DNA from: Gemmatimonadaceae bacterium
GTDB lineage: Bacteria > Gemmatimonadota > Gemmatimonadetes > Gemmatimonadales > Gemmatimonadaceae
Reading direction: 5' to 3'
Assembly: GCA_035633115.1 (NCBI GenBank)
Contig: DASQFN010000106.1
Location: 62,001 to 126,000, forward strand
Length of the DNA: 64,000 nt
Shown: piece after piece, positions 16,979-25,348 of the stretch
Layout: each line of letters opens with the position of its first letter
How positions within the stretch are numbered: the first letter of the stretch is position 1
Made by a program: the position numbers and the translations under genes
The notes under the pieces: model-generated
Database searches by the model: none
What the model saw: the letters and a program-made list of their open reading frames with translations, nothing else
Told to the model about the DNA's origin: nothing

Positions 16979-17278
16979 TCATCCTCCTGCCACGACCAGC
17001 CCGTTTCCCTGGAGCTCAGTCATGCAGGCTTGCGCATCCGCGATCGCGCGCTGTTCAGGGAGCGCAGGGAACGCGCCGCGAAGCTGAGCGGCGAGATCGC
17101 CAATCCCGCACGGCGTTGCGAGTCGCCCCCAAAGGAGCGACGCCGTTGGATTGAGCACAAAAGCTCCTCCGTCCCGCACGTGGTAGAGAACAACGCGATC
17201 ACCTACGCGTGTTTCGTCCACATCGGACGAGCGACGGAACAAATCGCGTGCGGAACCGGCCATGTCTGATGCCGTCAT
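16979..17278 (-). CDS. PqqD-like (RRE-fold) protein
   Basis: 99 residues from ATG 17278; a longer in-frame version would overlap the upstream GMC gene. VGDRVVLYHVRDGGAFVLNPTAS followed by LLWG and a helical C-terminus is the PqqD pattern: a small winged-helix fold that binds leader peptides for a partner enzyme. No PqqE-like radical SAM enzyme, cyclase or precursor peptide is visible nearby. It lies 31 bp downstream of, and co-directional with, the fused GMC dehydrogenase, suggesting a link to that enzyme or its cofactor. Function unproven. Confidence 0.65.
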   Translation of the reverse strand: MTASDMAGSARDLFRRSSDVDETRVGDRVVLYHVRDGGAFVLNPTASLLWGRLATPCGIGDLAAQLRGAFPALPEQRAIADAQACMTELQGNGLVVAGG

Positions 17279-17309
17279 CGATTCCAATCGTGGTCCGCTG
17301 CAACGAAAC

Positions 17310-19322
17310 CTACCATGTGTCCGCAATCCTGCGAGCCGTGTGATGCGCCATCGCCATGACCGTAATCATAGGATTTACTCCCGACGACAATGGGAATGCG
17401 CTGGCATCACCGATGAACAGACCGCGAACTCCGAAGACTTCACCGTTCGCGTCGCATACCGCGGAGCGACCGTCCCGCCCCATCCGGCAGGTCCCCATCT
17501 GATGCGCGCTGAACAGGTGCATTCTGTTCCTTCCCACAGGCGCCGTTGAAATGCTGCGACAAAGCTGATCGATCTGCTGAGGAATTGTCGCATCGGTATT
17601 CGCTACACGCTCCGTGCCGAGTGGCCTCACGTGCACCGTGGAGATGCTCTTTGCGCCCGCCGCGTCGAGGATCCGCGCGGCAGTCGCCATCCCGTGGCGC
17701 AGCATCTGCCGCTCCAGACGCCGGGGCCGGTACCGTATTCTGGGGCGGCCGTCCGCGTCGATGCTCACGCGTCCGCTGGCGCGGTCGCGAACGAGAACGA
17801 TCAGAAGTGCACGGTGTGCGACCTCTTGCATTGTCTGACGATGGTGCACCGCGCCAAGCCAGGGAGTGGCCGCGGCCAGCAGTCCCGGGTGCGCCACCGC
17901 AGTTTCTATTCTATAGCCGTAGCTCCCTCGCAGCTCGGCAAATTCATCGCATACCACAGTCTGCGGAGGACCTTTCCACGCCTCGATCAGTTGATCGAAA
18001 ACGCCAGTCACACCCGTCGTTGGATGTATGAAAAGATTTCGGCCAAGCTCGGGCAGCTCGATGCCGGAGCGCATCAGGAGCGCGGGGGTGTGCAAAGCGC
18101 CGCACGCCACGACGACGACTCTGGCGTTCACCGTGACCGAGTGCTGCGCAGCTCCAGCAGCGCTGACCGCCGTTGCCGATACGCCCGACACCCGACCGTT
18201 GGTCACGATGAGGCGATCCGCCCTGCACCGCCCAACCAGGGAAAGATTGCCTGTCTCCTGTGCATCCCGAAGGAATGTCACGGCCGCGGTCTGCTTTCCG
18301 CCGTGACGACACCCGTAGACACAATTGCCGCACTGAGTCAGATCGCAGCCAAGTGAGTTTCTGGCGATCCGCGATGACCTGTAGCCGAGCGCCGAACAGC
18401 CGCGGTCGAGAATCGCGTTGTTCGGATTCAGTCGGCTCTCGGCACGGCTCACCGCCAGACGGCCCCAGACATTGTCGAGCGACTTGCCGAAGCTCTCGCC
18501 GCTGAAGTGGCTGCACCCGGAACTGTCGGACCACTCCTCGAGAATAGCGTCCGGCGTCCGAAAACAGGACTGCCAGTTTACGGTCGTCCCGCCGCCGATG
18601 CCTGAGCCAGCGAACAAGGCAATGCTCAGGTCGCTCGTCGTCGTCGTTGCCCGATCGAGATAGAGCTCACGCGTGCCAATTGCCTCGCGCTGATCGAACT
18701 GCTCGCTCTGCCAGTCGCTGCCCGCTTCCAGCACAAGGACCTTGTGGCCGCGCGATGCGAGAACCGCGGCTGCCACACTTCCCCCGGCTCCTGCGCCGAT
18801 GATGCAGACATCACACTCGAGGCGGGCCGGCGCTTCCATGCGACGCGGTGCAAGCGGCGACCGTGCGGCAGGCGGGTTGCGAGACGGGGTGTAGCCGATG
18901 GAGGGCCAAAGGGGATTTCCATTCCCGTCCTCGATCGCACTGTAACAGTGGAATGCGGACAGGCGAAACAGTCCCTGAAACCCGCTGCGGAGCTTCGGCG
19001 CGAGACTCACGGACATTCTGCGGAGTATCCGCTCCCGCTGCGCCTGGCTCAGCGCATTGAAGCTCACCGGTCGACCCGAGAGCAGAAGCATCACTATGCG
19101 GCGGTCGAGGAGGCGAAGTAGAAGGCGAAGGCCGTCGCGCTCGCTGCGTCCGATGACCGCGAGGGTTTCTTCGATCCGTTCGGGAACGGACAGGCTCAGA
19201 GCTCCCGGCGAATCGGGCAGGCGCGGAAAAAGCGTGTCGCAAACAGCCGCCAATGTCGCTCGCTCACAGCGTGTGAGCGCTGAAGCGTGACTGCCCTTGC
19301 CGAGCGTCCGAAAAGAAACCAC
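17310..19322 (-). CDS. GMC oxidoreductase with fused N-terminal gluconate-dehydrogenase-subunit-3-like domain
   Basis: 670 residues from GTG 19322, supported by a perfect AAGGAGG (19331-19337) eight bases upstream. Residues about 15-150 (LTRCERATLAAVCDTLFP...) are helical and resemble the gluconate 2-dehydrogenase small subunit. Residues about 165-665 are the GMC flavoprotein: CDVCIIGAGAGGSVAAAVL, LVLEAGS, a CGNCVYGCRHG cysteine cluster and a C-terminal HQMGTCRMG with VNPMITVMAM (catalytic His/Asn). The order resembles long-chain alcohol oxidases. No Tat signal is obvious. A divergent cytochrome c gene is the likely electron acceptor. Confidence 0.85.
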   Translation of the reverse strand: MVSFRTLGKGSHASALTRCERATLAAVCDTLFPRLPDSPGALSLSVPERIEETLAVIGRSERDGLRLLLRLLDRRIVMLLLSGRPVSFNALSQAQRERILRRMSVSLAPKLRSGFQGLFRLSAFHCYSAIEDGNGNPLWPSIGYTPSRNPPAARSPLAPRRMEAPARLECDVCIIGAGAGGSVAAAVLASRGHKVLVLEAGSDWQSEQFDQREAIGTRELYLDRATTTTSDLSIALFAGSGIGGGTTVNWQSCFRTPDAILEEWSDSSGCSHFSGESFGKSLDNVWGRLAVSRAESRLNPNNAILDRGCSALGYRSSRIARNSLGCDLTQCGNCVYGCRHGGKQTAAVTFLRDAQETGNLSLVGRCRADRLIVTNGRVSGVSATAVSAAGAAQHSVTVNARVVVVACGALHTPALLMRSGIELPELGRNLFIHPTTGVTGVFDQLIEAWKGPPQTVVCDEFAELRGSYGYRIETAVAHPGLLAAATPWLGAVHHRQTMQEVAHRALLIVLVRDRASGRVSIDADGRPRIRYRPRRLERQMLRHGMATAARILDAAGAKSISTVHVRPLGTERVANTDATIPQQIDQLCRSISTAPVGRNRMHLFSAHQMGTCRMGRDGRSAVCDANGEVFGVRGLFIGDASAFPLSSGVNPMITVMAMAHHTARRIADTW

Positions 19323-19361
19323 AGTTGCGGCCTCCTTGTCCGCCTCCTACAATGAAGCGAC

Positions 19362-19393
19362 CAACAGGCAACGTGCAACGGGCAACTCGCTAC
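19362..19393. repeat. Short GCAAC-type direct repeats
   Basis: GGCAACGTGCAACGGGCAAC contains three GCAAC units at 8-bp spacing immediately before the cytochrome start. It favours the ATG at 19394 over earlier in-frame starts. Confidence 0.5.
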
Positions 19394-20302
19394 ATGCTTC
19401 GGCGAAACAAGAACGTTCTGGTTTTTTGCGCTCTCGCGCTTCTCGCCTCGGCAGCATGCCGCGACGCGCCAGAGCCGCCGCGCGCAGCCGCGGACGAAGG
19501 CAAGCCGCAAGTCTCCGACACGTCGGCTTTGCCGTTTCGCGTTCCGTCCGAGACGGAGATCAAGGATTCGGTCACTCTCGCCTCGATACGCCGTGGCCGG
19601 GCTCTGATTCACAATACGCGCGACAGCCTGCCGCGAAACGTCCGGGCAGCACTGGCATGCGCCAGCTGCCACGCAGGCGATGGAACAGTGGCCAATGCGA
19701 TGCCGCTCGTCGGTGCGTACTCGCGGTTTCCGCAATACAGAGCGCGCAGCGGACACGTCGATCTTCTAGAGGATCGAATCAACGACTGCTTCGAGCGCAG
19801 CATGAACGGGAAGGCGCTGGACATGAAAGGCCCCGACATGCGCGACATGGTGACGTATATCGCGTTCCTGTCTCGTGGCTATCCGCCGGGGAGAGAGATG
19901 GAAGGCGAATCTGTGCCGAAACTCGAGCCTCTGACCGGCGATTCGGCTCGCGGCCGGGAGATTTTCGCTACGAGATGTGCTGCGTGCCATGGCGCCGACG
20001 GAAACGGCTCCATGGCTGCACCTCCGCTCTGGGGCCCTCGCTCATACAACATCGGCGCGGGAATGGCGCGCGTGAGAACAGCTGCCGCTTACATACGCCA
20101 GGTGATGCCTCGCGACCGGCCAGGAAGTCTCACTCCGCAGCAGGCCTTCGATCTCGCGACGTACATCAATACGCGTCCGCGTCCCGACTTTCGCGACAAG
20201 GAGTTCGATTGGCCGCACGGCGGAGCGCCACCGGATGTTGCCTATCCGACTCTTGCGGCTCGGAAGAATGCGGCGACAGCCGTGCCAGCCGGAAAAAAAT
20301 AA
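19394..20302 (+). CDS. Diheme cytochrome c
   Basis: 302 residues from ATG 19394, which gives a short basic n-region, a hydrophobic core and LASAAC, a possible lipobox. Two c-type heme sites are CASCH (about residue 90) and CAACH (about residue 200). Distal Met candidates occur in each domain (for example VMPRD). The two-domain layout is like TsdA-type thiosulfate dehydrogenases and alcohol-dehydrogenase cytochromes. It is divergent from the GMC enzyme and probably accepts its electrons. Alternative in-frame starts at 19352 (ATG) and 19325 (TTG) would add an unlikely long n-region. Confidence 0.8.
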   Translation: MLRRNKNVLVFCALALLASAACRDAPEPPRAAADEGKPQVSDTSALPFRVPSETEIKDSVTLASIRRGRALIHNTRDSLPRNVRAALACASCHAGDGTVANAMPLVGAYSRFPQYRARSGHVDLLEDRINDCFERSMNGKALDMKGPDMRDMVTYIAFLSRGYPPGREMEGESVPKLEPLTGDSARGREIFATRCAACHGADGNGSMAAPPLWGPRSYNIGAGMARVRTAAAYIRQVMPRDRPGSLTPQQAFDLATYINTRPRPDFRDKEFDWPHGGAPPDVAYPTLAARKNAATAVPAGKK

Positions 20303-20318
20303 ATCCGCTGCCGCGAGA

Positions 20319-20651
20319 TCAGCCCCGGTAGTACTCCTCGATCGCGAGTGTGACGACGGCGCTCACAAAAGCGTCGCGCTCGCGCGCACCGCGGATTGTC
20401 TCGTATTCGGGGAGCGAGTGACAAAGCTCTTTGACTGAGACGACAAGCAGCTCAGGGATTGCGTCGGTGCGACGTGCTTCGTCGGAGATGAGCGCGGCCG
20501 CGCTGCGAATCTTTTCGTCGAGCGCTCTGCCATCCTTCCGCGCCTTGATCGATTCGCGAAGGAGCTCGACCGCGTTGGGTGGAGCAGCGATGCGATCGCC
20601 CGATGTGAAAACTGGCGCGTGGCTGTCGTAATCTCTCGCCGGAGATGACAT
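20319..20651 (-). CDS. Small hypothetical protein
   Basis: 110 residues from ATG 20651 (GGAG just upstream); a start at 20699 is also possible. Mostly helical and charged, with no membrane segment and no recognised domain. It ends AIEEYYRG. Upstream is the AT-rich gap with an inverted repeat that may hold its promoter. Confidence 0.55.
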   Translation of the reverse strand: MSSPARDYDSHAPVFTSGDRIAAPPNAVELLRESIKARKDGRALDEKIRSAAALISDEARRTDAIPELLVVSVKELCHSLPEYETIRGARERDAFVSAVVTLAIEEYYRG

Positions 20652-20699
20652 CGCTCCACTCGTGGACAATGGTGTCAGACGTCCCACTGAACCTGGCAT

Positions 20700-20719
20700 A
20701 TGTATTGGCAACCATACAT
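20700..20719. promoter_or_regulatory. Inverted repeat in AT-rich gap, possible operator
   Basis: ATGTAT and ATACAT form perfect 6-bp arms around an 8-bp centre, in a 60-bp stretch of only 35% GC. It lies upstream of the minus-strand hypothetical gene. Operator or promoter role is inference. Confidence 0.3.
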
Positions 20720-20815
20720 CAGTGCAATACGATAAACAATAGTATTTTTCTGATTGGAGGACGCGGCGATTCAAAGAAAACAAGATTGTCTTGCAGCGTA
20801 CTATTTGCGGCGCTG

Positions 20816-21074
20816 CTATTCGATTGAAAGCAGCTTCTCTCGGCGCTTTATCGCGGCGTAACACTCACACGAAGCCGCTTCAACGATATCGATCACCGGC
20901 AACCCCGAGCCGCTTGTCGAGGTGTCGCCGCTGCTCTTCAGGCGTGTGAGCGGCCGCGGCGGACCAGCGGCTTTCCGCGAGGATGCGGCGGGCCGCATCA
21001 CTTAGCTTGCGGGAGATTCGTGGCTCGTTTTCGAGCGGATCAAATAGCGTCACCGATGGAAACTTCTTCCCCAC
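20816..21074 (-). pseudogene. Possible frameshifted small gene
   Basis: One minus frame (ATG 21074 to stop 20880) gives a protein-like N-terminus (MGKKFPSVTLFDPLENEP..., with helical EEQRRHLDKRL). The adjacent frame continues with a plausible tail (LPVIDIVEAASCECYAAIKRREKLL) to a stop at 20816. A one-base slip at the GGGG near 20918 would join them. The start is only 7 bp from the divergent ATG at 21082, which argues against an intact gene. Confidence 0.3.
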
Positions 21075-21081
21075 TCGTCAA

Positions 21082-21525
21082 ATGAAGATCTCAAACGCCG
21101 CAGCATCCGCTTTCCTGATTTATTGTTGGATGGTACCCGCCGCTTCGGCTCAGACACAAGCCGATTCATCGGCAATTCGTCAAGCTGCTCTCGATTACAT
21201 CCAGGGCTGGTACGCGGGCGATGCAGCCCGCATGGAGCGGGCGCTTCATCCGGAGCTGGCGAAGCGAATCGTGCGCACTGACACCAACGGAAATTTCAGA
21301 CTGGACCAGCAGAGCGCGATGACGCTGGTTCAAGGGACGCGGAACGGCGGAGGAACGCTGACGCCGCAGGCCGATCGGCGTGACGAGGTTCGCATACTCG
21401 ACATCTTCAGGAACGCTGCGTCAGTCCGTGTCGACGCATCGGACTGGGTGGATTATCTGCAGATCGCGAAATGGAGAGGACGCTGGGTGATCGTAAACGT
21501 CCTCTGGGAGCTCAAGCCGAAGTGA
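21082..21525 (+). CDS. Secreted lumazine-binding-like (NTF2-fold) protein
   Basis: 147 residues from ATG 21082, giving a signal peptide that ends ASAQTQ. The mature part (AALDYIQGWYAGDAARMERALHPEL..., then a beta-rich half with VRVDASDWVDYLQIAKWRGRW) matches the putative lumazine-binding / NTF2-like periplasmic family. Function unknown; monocistronic by context. Confidence 0.72.
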   Translation: MKISNAAASAFLIYCWMVPAASAQTQADSSAIRQAALDYIQGWYAGDAARMERALHPELAKRIVRTDTNGNFRLDQQSAMTLVQGTRNGGGTLTPQADRRDEVRILDIFRNAASVRVDASDWVDYLQIAKWRGRWVIVNVLWELKPK

Positions 21526-21573
21526 TGTGTCGGCGGTGCCTCACCTTCGAGTTAACTCGCCGTCGGAGGTAAC

Positions 21574-21921
21574 TCACCAGCGGCGGATTTCCTCGCTCGC
21601 AAAGTTGCACAGCGCGGCAAGCGTCATGTCGTCCGCGCTTTCCCACGCTTCGGGCACCGGAGCGAGGCGTTTCCTCTCTCCTTCCCCCTCGCGCTCGAAG
21701 CAAAGCCATCCACTTTCGAGCGGCGGGATGCCGGGGAAGCGGGCCATCGCCTCAACCCGCCGGTCGCGTTCGTGACGCCTCTCGGGTGACTCCGCCCGCG
21801 TTGCCCGACGGCGATCCGGAACCTCACGTCGCTGTTTCGCGCGCCTGTCTGCGTCGGACGGATTCGTCTGCCAGACCTCCCAGCGCCGCCCCAGATAATC
21901 GTCGAAAACGCGGTACTTCAT
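21574..21921 (-). CDS. Conserved-looking small hypothetical protein
   Basis: 115 residues beginning MKYRVFDDYLGRRWEVW, with a very Arg-rich middle (RRATRAESPERRHERDRR) and a C-terminal block GER.RLAPVPEAWESADD...LAALC. A fragment of the same C-terminal block occurs at 16845-16931, so the family has at least two copies here. No signal or membrane segment. Function unknown. Confidence 0.6.
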   Translation of the reverse strand: MKYRVFDDYLGRRWEVWQTNPSDADRRAKQRREVPDRRRATRAESPERRHERDRRVEAMARFPGIPPLESGWLCFEREGEGERKRLAPVPEAWESADDMTLAALCNFASEEIRRW

Positions 21922-21991
21922 GGTTGCGGCAAAAGGCGAAATTCATGCCATTGAGTCCGCCCTGTAAAACGTCTAAGTTCCGACACCTCCC

Positions 21992-22080
21992 GGAGAGATG
22001 GCCGAGAGGCTGAAGGCACCGGTTTGCTAAACCGGCATACGTGGAAACGCGTATCGAGGGTTCGAATCCCTCTCTCTCCG
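21992..22080 (+). tRNA. tRNA-Ser(GCT)
   Basis: 89 nt. Acceptor GGAGAGA/TCTCTCC, discriminator G. The anticodon stem CCGGT/ACCGG holds GCT at 22026-22028. A long variable arm (about 22036-22054) fits class II. T arm GAGGG TTCGAAT CCCTC. No encoded CCA. Confidence 0.95.
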
Positions 22081-22192
22081 TTCCGATCGTTCGGGGTCCG
22101 CGCCACGAGGGGCGGGCCCGTTTTTTCTTTCGCGCGGCGGACTGCGGGTAGCGTCGAGCGGGTAGCTTGTCGTCCTCAGTTTTCACGGCACA

Positions 22193-23662
22193 ATGACCCA
22201 GCTTTCATCTTCGAAGCAGCCACGTCTCCGATTCGCCCCCTCGCCCACCGGCTATCTGCACGTGGGCGGCGCACGGACTGCGCTTTTCAACTGGCTCTAC
22301 GCCCGGCACAACGGCGGCAAATTCCTTCTTCGCATAGAGGACACCGACAAGGCCCGCAGCACCGACGAGAGCACGCGCGCAATCTTCGAAGGAATGCAGT
22401 GGCTCGGCCTCGACTGGGACGAGGAGGTCGTCTACCAGGGCGCGAATCTCGAGCGCCATCGCGCCGACGCTCTGCGGATGCTCGAGTCAGCGGCCGCGTA
22501 CCGCTGCTTCTGCACGCCTGAGGAGCTGGAGGAGCGCAGGCGCGCCAGCGCATCGGGCAAGGAGGCGTTCAAGTACGATCGCCGCTGCGATCGGCTGACG
22601 CCCGAGCAGATCCACGAGAGACTCGACCGCGGCGATCCGTTCGTCGTCCGCTTTCGAATCCCGGAGGGCACGACTGAATGGGATGATCTCGTCCACGAGC
22701 GGATTGCGTTTCCCAACAAGGACCTCGACGATTTCGTGATACTCAGATCGAACGCGACCCCCATCTACAATCTTGCCGTCGTCTCCGACGACATCGCGAT
22801 GGGAATCGACGTCGTCATGCGCGGTGACGACCACATCTCGAACACCCCGAAGCAAATCCTCCTGTACAGGGCGCTCGGCGAGGCGCTCCCGACGTTCGCT
22901 CACCTCCCGATGATCCACGGGATGGACGGGAAGAAGCTGAGCAAGCGGCATGGCGCGACCGCGGTGGGCGACTACCAGCACCAGGGCCTCCTGCCGTCGG
23001 CGATGCTCAACTTCCTCGCGCTCCTCGGGTGGTCTCCAGGTGGCGACCGCGAGATCATGACAATGCCCGAGATGATCGAGCTCTTCACGCCGGACGGGTT
23101 GCAGAAAAAAGCGGCGATCTTCGATCCGAAAAAGCTCGAGTGGATGAACGGGCAGCATTTGTCCATCACTCCATTGGCCGAGCTCGAGCCGCGGGTGACG
23201 CCGGCGATCGTCGCGGCCGGCCTCGCCGATGACTCAACGCTCGCGGCGCGGCGGGAATGGTATCTCAGTCTGTTGGACCTCCTGCGCGTGCGCGCCCGCA
23301 CGATCGACGACATCGTGCGGCAGGCAGGGCCGTATTTTCTGGACCGTATCGAGTACGATCCCGAGGCCGTTGCAAAGAACTGGAAGGACATCGGCGGAGC
23401 AGCCGAAATCCTGAAAGGCGTACTGGAAACGCTGAAATCCGCGCCGAATTGGGTTCCGGACGGGCTGGAGACAGCTTTGCGGTCCCTGGCCGAGTCAAAA
23501 GGGATCGCGGCGGGCAAGGTTTTTCAGCCGCTTCGAGTCGCGCTAACGGGGCTTACCGTCAGTCCCGGGATCTTTGAAGTCCTGGTTGCGATGGGCCGCG
23601 ACCTCGCCCTCAAGCGCGTTGCTGACGCCCTCATCTGGCTCGACGCGAAAAATCCGCACTAA
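22193..23662 (+). CDS. gltX: Glutamate--tRNA ligase
   Basis: Class I synthetase charging tRNA-Glu. 489 residues, the normal size. FAPSPTGYLHVGGARTAL contains the HIGH-type motif (HVGG), and KLSKRHG near residue 248 is the KMSKS equivalent. LRIEDTD is the glutamate/ATP-binding landmark. The C-terminal helical anticodon-binding region is complete. GluRS may be discriminating or not; gatCAB is not in the window, so this cannot be told. Confidence 0.96.
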   Translation: MTQLSSSKQPRLRFAPSPTGYLHVGGARTALFNWLYARHNGGKFLLRIEDTDKARSTDESTRAIFEGMQWLGLDWDEEVVYQGANLERHRADALRMLESAAAYRCFCTPEELEERRRASASGKEAFKYDRRCDRLTPEQIHERLDRGDPFVVRFRIPEGTTEWDDLVHERIAFPNKDLDDFVILRSNATPIYNLAVVSDDIAMGIDVVMRGDDHISNTPKQILLYRALGEALPTFAHLPMIHGMDGKKLSKRHGATAVGDYQHQGLLPSAMLNFLALLGWSPGGDREIMTMPEMIELFTPDGLQKKAAIFDPKKLEWMNGQHLSITPLAELEPRVTPAIVAAGLADDSTLAARREWYLSLLDLLRVRARTIDDIVRQAGPYFLDRIEYDPEAVAKNWKDIGGAAEILKGVLETLKSAPNWVPDGLETALRSLAESKGIAAGKVFQPLRVALTGLTVSPGIFEVLVAMGRDLALKRVADALIWLDAKNPH

Positions 23663-23763
23663 AATCATGTTGACGCAATAGGACGAAAACACCAGATTAT
23701 CCCATGAACGCGGTGCCCCGTGGCCAAGTGCCCTCGGGGCGTTGCCCATTCCGGGGGTTTGTT

Positions 23764-24417
23764 ATGGCTGAAGCACTCACACAGCTCGAGGGCTCAGTTT
23801 ATAAATACCTGCTCGATTTTACCGCTGAGCATACGTATCAGCCGAGCATTCGTGATATTGGCAAGCAGTTCCAGATAAAGTCCACCAAGACGGTCTCCGA
23901 CCTTCTCCAGTCAGTCGCGCGAAAGGGTTACATCGAGCGCGATCCTGCACGCTCGCGCGGCGTTCGTTTGCTTGGATTCACAGGCGGCGGGAAGACGAAG
24001 CCCGTTCCTTACTATGGAAAGATTCACGCGGGTGAGCCCTCGCTTCTCCCAGAGCATCGTGAGGGCTACATCACGATGGATCGCCGCTTCATCCCCGCCG
24101 AGGAAGTCTTCTTTCTTCGTGTGAAGGGAGACAGCATGGTCGGCCGCGCCATCAACGACGGCGACTACGTGATGGTGAATCCGCTCGCGAAACCGAAAGA
24201 GAACGACATCGTTGCGGCGCGCATCGGCGACGAGGCAACTGTGAAGACGCTGAAACATGCCAACGGTGCGGTGGTTCTCGAGCCCGCTAATCCCGCCGAG
24301 CGTCAGATCACGCTCAAGGCCGATGACGACTACAGCATCCTCGGCGTGTTGTGCGGGGTCTTCCGCCCTTTCGTGACAATGGAAGCGATGACGGCGGCGC
24401 AACCCACCTCTAACTAG
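23764..24417 (+). CDS. lexA: LexA repressor
   Basis: 217 residues from ATG 23764 (GGGGG-rich SD-like stretch upstream). The N-terminal winged helix (YQPSIRDIGKQFQIKSTKTVSDLL) is followed by the S24 autoprotease domain: the Ala-Gly cleavage bond in IHAGEP, the catalytic Ser in GDSMVGRAI and the Lys in ATVKTLK. Controls the SOS regulon and is expected to repress itself. No standard CTGT-ACAG or GAAC-GTTC box is seen upstream, so the operator in this lineage must differ. Ends in a strong intrinsic terminator. Confidence 0.93.
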   Translation: MAEALTQLEGSVYKYLLDFTAEHTYQPSIRDIGKQFQIKSTKTVSDLLQSVARKGYIERDPARSRGVRLLGFTGGGKTKPVPYYGKIHAGEPSLLPEHREGYITMDRRFIPAEEVFFLRVKGDSMVGRAINDGDYVMVNPLAKPKENDIVAARIGDEATVKTLKHANGAVVLEPANPAERQITLKADDDYSILGVLCGVFRPFVTMEAMTAAQPTSN

Positions 24418-24429
24418 GCTCGCTCGGGG

Positions 24430-25332
24430 CTAGCCGCGATCGGGAGTTGTTGGAACGGCCGGTGGTGAATCCGCCGGCCCTTTTTTGTCCCCGCCGCCCG
24501 CTGCGGCTGCGGCTTTCTCTCTCTCCTTTCGCTCGCGGATGCTGCGCACAGCCTTCTTGAAATCCGCTTCGTTCATGCCGCGCTGTGCCTGTGAGCGGAT
24601 GTCCGAGTTCAGCTGAGCCGAAGCCTTGTAGCGCTCGGCGAGCACCGGATTGGCTTGAGCGTTGAGCGGGAGCAGACCAAGCAACGCTGTCGGAATCGAG
24701 AACTTGCCGAGATGGATGTACTGCGGATCGACTCCGTACTTCTTGCCGTCGCGCTCGAAAGTCCAGTCGCCCGGCTTTCGCTTGCCTGCGGCGACAGCGA
24801 TGGAATCGTTGTAGGGACCGATCAGGTCCGCAATCACGCTGTCGAGTCGCTGGGTTGCAGTCTTAGGTGCTGTCACGACATCGCCCGGTGTCGGCCACAG
24901 TCTCGGATCGGTGTAAGTCGGGCGAATCCCGCGCGCAGGTCCACCTGTTCCGACAAGAGGCCCGCTCCCTTCCTCCGCCGCTGCCTTCGTCGACGGAGCA
25001 ACAGGCGGCAACGCCGTTGGAACGCCACTCGGAGCGACGAGCTTCGCGGGCGGAGCCGTGGTTGCGGGCCTGTTGTCCCCACCGGACCTGCCGATTACGG
25101 GAGTGCCGCTCGCCTTCGGAAGCACGAGGAACCCGATTCGCTCGGCGGGCACCGGTACTGAGCTCCGCCCGCTGAAAACCGTGAGGAAGGCGTTCGGTGT
25201 GATGACGTACCGCAGCAGAAGCGCGACCAGCACGACGTGCAGGCCGACAGAGACAAGCAGATAAGCCGGTGGCCGGCGATGCCGTGTCGCGGTCGGCTGA
25301 GTCGCCGATCTGTTGCTCCAGAGCGTATTCAA
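24430..25332 (-). CDS. Single-pass TonB-like hypothetical membrane protein
   Basis: 300 residues. A basic N-terminus precedes one membrane segment (about 24-45, YLLVSVGLHVVLVALLL), then a Pro/Ala/Thr-rich linker (about 70-130) and a soluble C-terminal half, ending in a Lys/Glu/Ala-rich tail. The layout recalls TonB/TolA but no TonB C-terminal motif (YP) is recognised. It lies 16 bp downstream of the aminotransferase. The lexA terminator lies inside its 3' coding end. Confidence 0.6.
   Translation of the reverse strand: MNTLWSNRSATQPTATRHRRPPAYLLVSVGLHVVLVALLLRYVITPNAFLTVFSGRSSVPVPAERIGFLVLPKASGTPVIGRSGGDNRPATTAPPAKLVAPSGVPTALPPVAPSTKAAAEEGSGPLVGTGGPARGIRPTYTDPRLWPTPGDVVTAPKTATQRLDSVIADLIGPYNDSIAVAAGKRKPGDWTFERDGKKYGVDPQYIHLGKFSIPTALLGLLPLNAQANPVLAERYKASAQLNSDIRSQAQRGMNEADFKKAVRSIRERKEREKAAAAAGGGDKKGPADSPPAVPTTPDRG
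24457..24486 (+). terminator. lexA intrinsic terminator
   Basis: A 9-bp stem (24457-24465 with 24471-24479, one G-T pair), 5-nt loop, then C and six T residues. It is also coding sequence for the end of the convergent gene. Confidence 0.85.
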
Positions 25333-25348
25333 GAGACGGCCATCTGCT

